DNA from: JBBRHF01 sp038223055
Lineage (GTDB): Bacteria > Actinomycetota > Actinomycetes > JACCUZ01
Direction of reading: 5' to 3'
Assembly (NCBI GenBank): GCA_038223055.1
Contig: JBBRHF010000083.1
Span: 1-16,583, forward strand
Length of the DNA: 16,583 nucleotides
Shown: positions 6,909 to 12,597 of the stretch, in pieces
Layout of the letters: the number at the start of each line of letters is the position of its first letter
Numbering within the stretch: the first letter of the stretch is position 1
Program-made: the position numbers and the translations under genes
The notes under the pieces: model-generated
The model's input: only the letters and a program-made list of their open reading frames with translations
Told to the model about the DNA's origin: nothing
Database searches by the model: none

Positions 6909-8143
6909 AGCCCCTTGCGAGTCCCACCCTGCTGGTGACCGTCACCGGCCGCGACCGGCCCGGGGTCACCTCCGCCCTGTTCGACGTGCTCTCGCGGCAG
7001 GGTCTGGTCGTGCTCGACGTCGAGCAGGTCGTGATCCGCGGCCTGCTCATCCTCGGCGTGCTCGTCGCCCCGACCGAGCCTGGTCCACGCGCCGACCCGG
7101 CGTTCGAGCCTGCGCTGGAGCCGGCGCTGGTCGCCGCCCTGACCCCGCTCGGGATGGCTGTCGAACTCTCGTTCGACAGTGAGGAGCACGACCCGCGCCG
7201 ACACGGGCGCAGCCACGTCACCGTGCTAGGCCACCCGCTGCGACCCGAGGCCATGGCCGGGCTGGCGGGTCGCATCGCGGGATGCGGAGGAAACATCGAC
7301 CGCATCGTGCGCATCGCCCACTACCCGGTCACCGCGGTGGAGCTGCAAGTGTCCGGAGCCGACCCCGGCGAGCTGCGCAGCGAGCTGTCCCTTGCCGCCG
7401 CCGCCCTCGGGGTCGACGTGGCCGTCGAACGGTCCGGCCTGCAGCGGCGGGCCAAGCGCCTCGTCGTCATGGACGTCGACTCGACCCTCGTGCAGGGCGG
7501 GGTGATCGAGCTGCTCGCCGCGCGCGCGAGGTGCGCCGGGGAGGTGGCCGCGCTGACCGAGGAAGCCATGCAGGGTCGGATCGACTTCGGCGATTCGCTG
7601 CGCCGCCGGGTGTCCCTGCTGGCGGGGCTGGATGCGGCCGTGCTCGACGACGTACGTCGTGAGCTGGTCCTCGCCTCCGGCGCTCGCACGTTCGTGCGCA
7701 CCCTCAAGCGGCTGGACTACCGCCTCGCGATCGTCAGCGGGGGGTTCGCCCAGGTGACCGAGCCGCTGGCCGCCGAGCTCGGCATCGACTACTCCGCAGC
7801 CAACACCCTCGAGGTGTGCGACGGACGGCTGACCGGACGGCTGGTCGGCCCGATCGTCGACCGGGCCGGAAAAGCCTTGGCCCTGCAACGGTTTGCCCTG
7901 GCCGCGGGCGTGCCGGTCTCGCAGACCGTCGCGATCGGCGACGGGGCCAACGACCTGGACATGCTGGCGGTGGCCGGGCTGGGCATCGCCTTCAACGCCA
8001 AGCCGGTCGTGCGTGCGGCCGCCGACGCCACCCTCACCGTGCCCTACTTCGACGCGATCCTTTTCCTGCTGGGCATTTCTCGGCACGAGATCGAGGTGGC
8101 CGACGCCGAGGAAGGCATCGAGGTGGTCAGCCCCGCGACCTGA
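6905..8143 (+). CDS. serB: Phosphoserine phosphatase, SerB2 type with tandem ACT domains
   Basis: The last step of serine synthesis: removal of phosphate from O-phosphoserine. The HAD motifs are all present: DVDST (D190 nucleophile, D192), SGG at 278-280, K323, and GDGAND at 345-350. Two ACT-like domains precede the catalytic domain (V-T-V-T-G-R-D-R-P-G-V near residue 11 and H-V-T-V-L-G-H near 104). About 410 residues is the length of mycobacterial SerB2. The start is the puzzle. No ATG, GTG or TTG lies in frame between 6704 and 6934. CTG 6905-6907 overlaps the glgC TGA as C-TGA, mimicking the common A-TGA junction, and restores the complete first ACT strand. GTG at 6935 is the nearest canonical start but trims that strand. 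The function is certain; the start is not. Confidence 0.93.
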   Translation: MKPLASPTLLVTVTGRDRPGVTSALFDVLSRQGLVVLDVEQVVIRGLLILGVLVAPTEPGPRADPAFEPALEPALVAALTPLGMAVELSFDSEEHDPRRHGRSHVTVLGHPLRPEAMAGLAGRIAGCGGNIDRIVRIAHYPVTAVELQVSGADPGELRSELSLAAAALGVDVAVERSGLQRRAKRLVVMDVDSTLVQGGVIELLAARARCAGEVAALTEEAMQGRIDFGDSLRRRVSLLAGLDAAVLDDVRRELVLASGARTFVRTLKRLDYRLAIVSGGFAQVTEPLAAELGIDYSAANTLEVCDGRLTGRLVGPIVDRAGKALALQRFALAAGVPVSQTVAIGDGANDLDMLAVAGLGIAFNAKPVVRAAADATLTVPYFDAILFLLGISRHEIEVADAEEGIEVVSPAT

Positions 8144-8489
8144 CCTGGGACGCCGGGGTTTCGACGGAATGGCAAGAACTAGCGGCCATGCACGGCCCGC
8201 GTTGACCTCCTGTGAGGAGCGCGAAACGCGACCGAGGGCCTTCCCTGGATCCGGGGGTTCCTCCGCCGTTGTGGTTTGGCGGATCAGAGGTAGAGAGAGC
8301 CGTCGGTTCTTGGGGTGTTCGACGTCGGTGTGGTGGGGTTCGCCTTCGGTAGGAACGGAGCTTGGCTTCTGAGATCGGTTGGGCCCGGCACCGTCGCTGG
8401 TAGTCGTGCGTCCCGTGGACAGGGGTACTCAAAGGCCTTCGGAACTCTTCAGTGCGCTCACGAGTGTCCGCGAGTCCGTCAACAGAGAC
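8144..8489. other. 346-bp stretch without a recognisable gene
   Basis: No frame here gives a protein I recognise. A minus-strand frame stays open, but its composition (Arg/Pro/Ser-rich, no motif) and poor codon pattern argue against coding. No clear terminator hairpin with a T-run follows serB. The composition is less regular than in the upstream genes, and the stretch marks the boundary between chromosomal backbone and the accessory segment. The outermost half-site of the operator array begins at 8478. Confidence 0.6.
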
Positions 8490-8525
8490 TTGACAGGTGA
8501 CGCCCGTCAAGATAGGCTTGACAGC
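8478..8525 (+). promoter_or_regulatory. Promoter P1 with four operator half-sites (leaderless)
   Basis: -35 TTGACA (8490-8495), a 17-base spacer and -10 TAGGCT (8513-8518) place the start of transcription at about the ATG at 8526. Laid over this are GTCAA 8478-8482, TTGAC 8490-8494, GTCAA 8506-8510 and TTGAC 8518-8522, spaced N7-N11-N7. The central TTGAC-N11-GTCAA is a perfect inverted repeat that would cover the -35 and spacer. It is probably the operator of the HTH protein encoded just downstream. Confidence 0.7.
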
Positions 8526-8672
8526 ATGCGAATGCGACCCGCCAACCACGACCAGGATTGTCACGGGCTGGCCAGAGAACCCCTCACGCCCCTGGCCCTC
8601 ATCGCCATCGAACTCGCCGCGCTCGACACCCAGGGGCCCGTGCCCGCCGACCGACCGGAAGACCGGCGATGA
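8526..8672 (+). CDS. 48-residue hypothetical protein, leaderless
   Basis: A short ORF (M-R-M-R-P-A-N-H-D-Q-D-C, ending A-D-R-P-E-D-R-R) begins exactly where promoter P1 should start transcription. Its stop TGA (8670-8672) overlaps the ATG of the next gene (ATGA), so the two are very likely co-transcribed and coupled. The middle (L-T-P-L-A-L-I-A-I-E-L-A-A-L) could form one amphipathic or hydrophobic helix; the ends are polar and Arg-rich. I do not recognise a family. Support for being real comes from promoter position and the overlap, not from homology. It could instead be a leader that ensures translation of the HTH gene. Confidence 0.6.
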   Translation: MRMRPANHDQDCHGLAREPLTPLALIAIELAALDTQGPVPADRPEDRR

Positions 8673-9277
8673 GCGACCTGGACGACCTGCTGTCGGCGAA
8701 CGAGGTGGACACGCTGCGCGAGTCCATCGCCGCTGCGGTGATGCGCGCTCCCACGGGAATGAGCAAAGCACTCAAGGACGACCCGCATGCCTACCTTCGC
8801 CTCGTCGCCGCCAGCCGCGCCGCAGCGGGCGAGGGCACCCGGCTGCTGCGCGAGGCCGTCGACGGAGCCCGCCACGCCGGGCACAGCTGGGACACCCTGG
8901 GCCGGCTGCTCGGCGTGAGCCGGCAGGCGGCCCAGCAGCGCTTCGGCCCACCGCCCGGCGACGTCGACCAGTCCAGGTCGCTGCCCGACGCGCCGGTGCG
9001 CAAGGTGCTCAGCCCGGTCACGGCATTCGACGAGATGGCCCGGCTCGCCATCGAGGGCCGGCGGGGTTGGCACGTCGTGGACTACGGCACGCTGCACCAC
9101 GTCCTGGAAGCCTCCCCGTGGCAATGGGAGCATCGCCGCGTCGGATTCTCGATCGGCGCTCGACGCCCCCGGCTCGAGGACGAGGGCTGGACGCTGATCA
9201 CGACCATGCGATTCCCCTGGGCCTACTACAAGCGGCGTCTCGATGTGCCAGCCGAGCCCGACACCAGCACAGTCTGA
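8669..9277 (+). CDS. HTH protein with uncharacterised Trp-rich C-terminal domain
   Basis: The 202-residue protein has a helical N-terminus (1-65) and a helix-turn-helix at about 70-93 (A-G-H-S-W-D-T-L-G-R-L-L-G-V-S-R-Q-A-A). A C-terminal domain (about 110-195) contains GRRGWHVVDYG, WQWEHRRVGFSIG and EDEGWTLITTMRFPWAYYKRRLDVP. The HTH closely resembles those at 9370 and 10896. The C-terminal domain looks like a compact alpha/beta fold with many Trp and aromatic residues; I cannot name it, and it may sense a ligand or bind a partner. The start ATG overlaps the stop of the 48-residue ORF. Promoter P1 upstream carries inverted repeats probably bound by this protein. There is no membrane segment. 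Confidence 0.75.
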   Translation: MSDLDDLLSANEVDTLRESIAAAVMRAPTGMSKALKDDPHAYLRLVAASRAAAGEGTRLLREAVDGARHAGHSWDTLGRLLGVSRQAAQQRFGPPPGDVDQSRSLPDAPVRKVLSPVTAFDEMARLAIEGRRGWHVVDYGTLHHVLEASPWQWEHRRVGFSIGARRPRLEDEGWTLITTMRFPWAYYKRRLDVPAEPDTSTV

Positions 9278-9278
9278 C

Positions 9279-9320
9279 CCGCGCCGTCCTGCGTCGGCAG
9301 GTTCTCGCCGCGCCGTCCTG
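9279..9320. repeat. 13-bp direct repeat between the two HTH units
   Basis: CCGCGCCGTCCTG occurs at 9279-9291 and 9308-9320, 29 bp apart, just upstream of promoter P2. Its role is unknown. Confidence 0.5.
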
Positions 9321-9322
9321 TT

Positions 9323-9369
9323 GGCAACTTGGGTTGACGACTCGGCCGCGTCAACCTAGACTGACGACC
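9323..9369 (+). promoter_or_regulatory. Promoter P2 with operator array (leaderless)
   Basis: -35 TTGACG (9334-9339), a 17-base spacer and -10 TAGACT (9357-9362) lie 7 bases before the ATG at 9370. The same inverted repeat as in P1, TTGAC (9334-9338)-N11-GTCAA (9350-9354), covers the promoter. Imperfect outer half-sites GGCAA (9323-9327) and CTGAC (9361-9365) lie N6 on either side. Confidence 0.68.
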
Positions 9370-9603
9370 ATGGACGACGCCGGCAACCTGATCGACAGCG
9401 GCACCAGCCGGGACCCGGCCGTGGGACTGCGCGCCGTCGCGGCCTTGCGCCGCCTCGCCGAGAAGCTCGAGGACCTTCAGGTGCAGAACGCTCGCGCCCA
9501 GGGCTGGTCCTGGGCCGACATCGCCGGGGTGATCGGGGTGTCCAAGCAGGCCGTGCACAAGAAGCACGCCGGGCGGCCGTCGCCTGGCGACGAGGGGAGA
9601 TAG
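9370..9603 (+). CDS. Small HTH protein paired with a Clp-N protein
   Basis: This 77-residue protein has an N-terminal helical segment (A-L-R-R-L-A-E-K-L-E-D-L) that may dimerise. It is followed by a helix-turn-helix at about 45-68 (Q-G-W-S-W-A-D-I-A-G-V-I-G-V-S-K-Q-A-V) and a short charged tail. The gene has no ribosome binding site; its ATG lies where P2 should start transcription. Only two bases separate its stop from the next start, the stand-alone Clp-N protein. From annotation experience, such HTH/Clp-N pairs recur in actinomycetes; their role is not established. Likely a dimeric regulator binding the P2 repeat. Confidence 0.8.
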   Translation: MDDAGNLIDSGTSRDPAVGLRAVAALRRLAEKLEDLQVQNARAQGWSWADIAGVIGVSKQAVHKKHAGRPSPGDEGR

Positions 9604-9605
9604 CC

Positions 9606-10154
9606 ATGTTCGAACGCTTCACCGCATCGGCACGTCGGGTTGTGGTCGACGCGCAGGATCAGGCCCGACAGATGGGCCACAGCGAGATCAGGGCCGAGCA
9701 CCTGTTGCTCGCTCTCGTCGAAGATGCTGAGGGCCTCGCGCCGAGGGTCCTGCGTGACCTCGGGTTGCAGCGCGTCGATCTGGTCCGGGAGGTCGCCTCA
9801 CTGGGCGACGCGGACGCCGAGGCGCTGCGCGCCATCGGGGTGGATCTGGACGCGGCCCGCCGAAAGGCCGAGGACACGTTCGGTCCTGGCGCGTTGGATC
9901 GACCAAGGTGGCGCCGGACCGGGTTGCTCCGGACGCGGCGCGTGCAGGTCAGCGGTCACCTGCCGTTTACCCGAGGCGCGAAGAAGGCGCTGGAGCAGTC
10001 GCTGCGTCAAGCCATCGCCCTCGGCCACAACTACATCGGTTCCGAGCACGTCCTGCTCGGCCTGCTTGCCGACGACCAAGACCCGGCAGCCCGCACCCTG
10101 CAACGCCTCGGCCTCGCACCGGCGACGGTCCGAGCCCGCATGGGGTGCTGGTAA
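9606..10154 (+). CDS. Stand-alone double Clp N-terminal domain protein
   Basis: The 182-residue protein contains two Clp-N (R) repeats. The first is FERFTASARRVVVDAQDQAR, then GHSEIRAEHLLLALV (about 2-66); the second is FTRGAKKALEQSLRQAIALGH, then IGSEHVLLGLLADD (about 122-178), joined by an Arg-rich linker. ClpA/ClpC/ClpB use this domain to bind substrates and adaptors, but no AAA+ module, Walker motif or ClpP-binding loop is present. The protein may therefore act as an adaptor, decoy or substrate-binding partner of the host Clp machinery. It is co-transcribed with the small HTH gene (2-bp gap). Functional direction is inference. Confidence 0.88.
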   Translation: MFERFTASARRVVVDAQDQARQMGHSEIRAEHLLLALVEDAEGLAPRVLRDLGLQRVDLVREVASLGDADAEALRAIGVDLDAARRKAEDTFGPGALDRPRWRRTGLLRTRRVQVSGHLPFTRGAKKALEQSLRQAIALGHNYIGSEHVLLGLLADDQDPAARTLQRLGLAPATVRARMGCW

Positions 10155-10321
10155 CGCTGCCGTCACCAGCCGCAATGAGGCCCGAGCCTGGATCCGTGGA
10201 CCGATCTCGGTGTTGATCTTGTTTCTGGTCGGAATGTGTTGTGCGATATGATCCCTGGCCCACAGGCAGCTGATTCTGGACACGACCATGCAGTCCGATA
10301 GCGGATCGGCTGTCGGTGCAG

Positions 10322-10555
10322 TCAGACCGTTGGTCGAGCGAGCCGGTCGAGCTTGCTCACCACCAGGGTGTCGCCGGCGCGGCATGCGGCCAACGCTTCA
10401 CGCAGGCCGGGTCGGTCCCGGTTGGTGCCAGTCAGGCCGTGGTCGACGTAGATCCGGTCAGCCGTGACGCCGAGCTGGGTCAGGCCGACGCGTTGGGCGG
10501 TGAGGTCTTGTTGGTCGGTGGAGCATCGGGCGTACCCGACGAGTAGCGCGTTCAT
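10322..10555 (-). pseudogene. Truncated serine recombinase (resolvase/invertase)
   Basis: Only the N-terminal 77 residues remain. L-V-G-Y-A-R-C-S-T-D-Q-Q-D-L-T-A-Q-R carries the catalytic Ser of the YARxST motif, and V-D-H-G-L-T-G-T-N-R-D-R-P-G-L and V-V-S-K-L-D-R-L-A-R supply the conserved Arg residues. The frame ends with P-T-V-stop directly after L-D-R-L-A-R, so the dimerisation helix and DNA-binding HTH (about 100 more residues) are missing. The start is well defined: GGAGGT lies 5 bases before ATG 10553-10555. It is a mobile-element remnant and cannot be active on its own. Confidence 0.85.
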
Positions 10556-10624
10556 GGCGTACCTCCGTGCGAGAGGCCGGTCCAGGAGGGGTCCCGGCTA
10601 CCGGCGACGGCAGCAGCCGCTGAC

Positions 10625-10671
10625 AGCAACCTAAGTTGCCATCTCCCGGGTGGCAACGTATGTTCTAGGTG
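10625..10671. promoter_or_regulatory. Promoter P3 with operator; possible divergent recombinase promoter
   Basis: Plus strand: TTGCCA (10636-10641), N17, TATGTT (10659-10664), then GTG starts at 10669/10672. Minus strand: TTGCCA (10656-10651), N17, TAGGTT (10633-10628) towards the recombinase. Both -35 elements are the arms of one perfect inverted repeat, GTTGCC (10635-10640)-N11-GGCAAC (10652-10657). AGCAA at 10625-10629 adds a half-site N6 outside. Confidence 0.55.
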
Positions 10672-10899
10672 GTGGAGACGCCACTGATCGTCGACAGCGC
10701 ACGCAAGCACGGCATCGCCGATGACGACGTTCTTCACGCGTTCAACCACCCGGTGAGCTATGAGGACCTCGACGACGGGTTTGTCATGATCATCGGACCA
10801 ACCTGATCAGCTCAACTGCTGGAAATCGGAGTTATAGAAACCGACCACGGCCCGGTCATCGTGCACGCGATGACCGCCCGGAGAAAGTACTTGAGGTGA
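10672..10899 (+). pseudogene. BrnT/DUF4258-like toxin with in-frame stop
   Basis: Read in one frame from GTG 10672, the sequence gives V-E-T-P-L-I-V-D-S-A-R-K-H-G-I-A-D-D-D-V. DLDDGFVMIIGPT follows, then a TGA (10804-10806). The same frame continues SAQLLEIGVIETDHGPVIVHAM and T-A-R-R-K-Y-L-R before TGA 10897-10899. The second half matches the end of small RNase-like toxins (L-L-E-I-G-V ... H-A-M-x-A-R-x-K). The stop sits where related proteins usually have Arg, so CGA to TGA is the simplest explanation. The upstream GTG at 10669 is also in frame. The gene overlaps the antitoxin start (GTGA). The exact toxin family name is uncertain. Confidence 0.7.
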
Positions 10900-11177
10900 C
10901 GACCATGCCCAGAAGCCTGCAGGAGATCCTCGAGCACGCCGACGAGCTAGGGCGCCGGTTCGAGCAGCACGAGCCCAGCGACGTCCGCACTGCTGCACCG
11001 CTGTACGCCATCCGCGAGGCAGTCACCGGGCGCGCCGCCGCCGAGCGCCTCGTCGCCCAGACCGTCGCCACGGCACGCGCAGCCGGCGTGTCCTGGGCCG
11101 CAATCGCCAGCATGCTCGGCACCTCCGGCGAGGCCGCCCGCAAGCGGTACACCGGACAACACGCCAAGTCCGCGTAA
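10896..11177 (+). CDS. HTH antitoxin partner of the broken toxin
   Basis: This 93-residue protein has an N-terminal helical part (S-L-Q-E-I-L-E-H-A-D-E-L-G-R-R-F-E). A helix-turn-helix follows at about 64-86 (A-G-V-S-W-A-A-I-A-S-M-L-G-T-S-G-E-A-A-R-K-R), closely similar to the HTH proteins at 8669 and 9370. GTG 10896-10898 overlaps the toxin TGA as GTGA; ATG at 10905 is an alternative start. Toxin-first order with a DNA-binding antitoxin resembles HigBA-type modules. It probably represses P3, whose half-sites (TTGCC) differ from those of P1 and P2 by one base. It remains intact although the toxin is broken. Confidence 0.78.
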   Translation: MTTMPRSLQEILEHADELGRRFEQHEPSDVRTAAPLYAIREAVTGRAAAERLVAQTVATARAAGVSWAAIASMLGTSGEAARKRYTGQHAKSA

Positions 11178-11238
11178 CGCAACCAGGCCTGCCGTCAACG
11201 CAACCAGGCCTGCCGTCAACGCAACCAGGCTTGCCGTC
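11176..11238. repeat. Three tandem 21-bp repeats after the antitoxin gene
   Basis: Unit AACGCAACCAGGCCTGCCGTC at 11176-11196, 11197-11217 and 11218-11238; the third copy has one C-to-T change at 11231. The array starts in the antitoxin stop codon. Neighbouring CAGGCCTG palindromes can pair, so the array could act as a terminator or binding-site array. Confidence 0.9.
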
Positions 11239-11332
11239 CGCCTCCCCAGCTGTGCCAACCGGCTATCGGTCACTGGGATGTGATTCACCCGTCATCGTGA
11301 TCACGCCGCCGACACTTTACGAGTGGCCGCCT

Positions 11333-11352
11333 CGCGGGTGGTGAGACCCGCG
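11333..11352 (-). terminator. Hairpin terminator after the hydrolase-sigma operon
   Basis: CGCGGGT (11333-11339), a 6-base loop and ACCCGCG (11346-11352) form a perfect 7-bp GC stem, 15 bases beyond the stop of the cupin-like gene. No U-tract follows. Confidence 0.5.
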
Positions 11353-11367
11353 CCCGAGGGTGACCTT

Positions 11368-11673
11368 CTATCGGGGATGCTCTCGGAAGATCAGGCAGCA
11401 GCGGGCTGGCTCGGCTCCGGCGTTGAGAATGCGCCCGCCCCGCAGAACGGTGAGGACGAGCACGTCCCCGGTGTCGAACCACATGGTGATCCCGGATGCC
11501 GGCTGCACACCGATGCGCCCTTCGGCCACCACGACGAGGAAGTTGTCGAACACACCGTCACCGCAGGACAGTGCGTGTCTGGGCGGAATCGTCAAGAAGC
11601 GTCGGCAGATCGACGCGGACAGGGTCGCCGTGAGCAGTGGAGTCAGGACGTCTGGTGTGGTCGGCGCGTTCAT
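11368..11673 (-). CDS. Small cupin-like protein
   Basis: The protein has 101 residues from ATG 11671-11673 (M-N-A-P-T-T-P-D-V-L); the ATG overlaps the stop of the sigma-factor pseudogene (ATGA). The sequence is mostly short beta strands: DNFLVVVAEGRIGVQ, then SGITMWFDTGDVLVLTVLRGG, then CCLIFREHP. The G-D-V-L-x-L and preceding strand pattern resembles a single-domain cupin or AraC-type sensor fold, but the usual metal-binding His residues are not obvious. I do not recognise a specific family. Its position at the end of a sigma-factor operon suggests it may once have been co-regulated. An Arg-rich extension upstream in the same frame is a shadow of the sigma gene. Confidence 0.5.
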   Translation of the reverse strand: MNAPTTPDVLTPLLTATLSASICRRFLTIPPRHALSCGDGVFDNFLVVVAEGRIGVQPASGITMWFDTGDVLVLTVLRGGRILNAGAEPARCCLIFREHPR

Positions 11674-12591
11674 ACGAGCACCGGCGGCAGGCCGAACGCG
11701 GCGAACAACGACGGCTCGGCGAAGGTGGCCAGTTCGGTCAGCTGGTCTGCTCTGACATCGAGCACCACGACGGTGAACGCCTCGTACTGCTCGCTGCCCC
11801 AACGACGCAGGTAGGGCGCGACCGCGGGCTGCCGATTCGCGCGGATCGCCAGGCAACGCCATTCGCCGAGGGCGCCCATGCCTTCGAGGTAGGGCTCGGT
11901 GATCTCGTCGCGGCCGTCCCAGGCGAGTCCGGTCGGCGAGATCGTGAGGCGGGCGTCGCCGCGCAGCACCGCGATGATCGCTTGTGGATCAAGGGTCTCG
12001 TGCGCGGTGATGTAGCGGTCGAGCAGCGTCTTCTCGGCGGCGTCAGCGGGTTGGGTTCTGCTCTGCTGGTCTGTCTGGAACTGCGCGAGGGTGGTGTGGG
12101 CTCGTTGCAAGGCGCTGTTCACCGAGGCCGGACTCGAGTCGAGAATTGCTGCGATCTCCGCCGCGGTGAAGGCGAGGACGTCGCGGAGCAACAGCACGGC
12201 GCGCTGGCGCGGAGGGAGAAGCCGGATGACGGCCAGGAACGCGAGGGTCACCGTCTCTTTCGCGACGGCTCGGGCGTCCGGCTGTTGCTCGGTGGGAGCG
12301 GCCTGGTCGAGGACGGTGTCCGGGATCGGCTGCAGCCACGGCATCGAGGAGTAGACCGGCGGGCGGCCGTCTGTGGGCATGGGGGGTATCGGGCGTGGGA
12401 TGCGGCGCAGGAGTTGCAGGCAGGTGTTGGTGGCGATGCGGTACGGCTTCGTCGAAGGAGCCGAGGATCCGGTAGCAGTGCACTCGTAGCTCGCCGCGAT
12501 GGGGCTCGATGAGCGCCCCGAACTCCTGCTGTGAGCCGTTGCGCACGGCCTCGATGACCCGAGCCGGGGCCGGCGAGCGGGGGTCGCCCAT
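11670..12591 (-). pseudogene. ECF sigma factor (SigX5/SigJ-like), region 2 deleted and frame-shifted
   Basis: From ATG 12591 the frame reads through region 2.1: VIEAVRNGSQQEFGALIEPH, then HCYRILGSFDEA. It then loses register near 12440-12450. A second frame resumes at PYRIATNTCLQLLRR and runs to TGA 11670-11672. That part includes an E-x-x-Q-P-D-A linker, region 4 (LPPRQRAVLLLRDVLAFTAAEI, then PASVNSALQRAHTTLAQ) and a SnoaL/NTF2-like C-terminal domain (LDRYITAHETLDPQAIIAVL). Between DEA and YRIATN the core of regions 2.2-2.4 (-10 recognition; usually about 25-30 residues) is missing. Intact relatives (TIGR02960-type) are about 320 residues. The protein cannot be made as a working sigma factor from one frame. 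Confidence 0.85.
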
Positions 12592-12597
12592 GGCCGG

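Noticed and set aside
8127..8771. 214-residue minus-strand ORF over the serB-HTH gap
   Set aside because: Low-complexity Arg/Pro/Ser composition, overlaps the P1 promoter and the plus-strand HTH gene, and has no recognisable domain.
10200..10260. Promoter ending in TATGAT near 10248
   Set aside because: The -10-like sequence is good, but no -35 lies at a sensible distance and no gene follows on the plus strand.
11176..11238. CRISPR array
   Set aside because: The repeats are directly adjacent, with no spacers, and only three copies exist.
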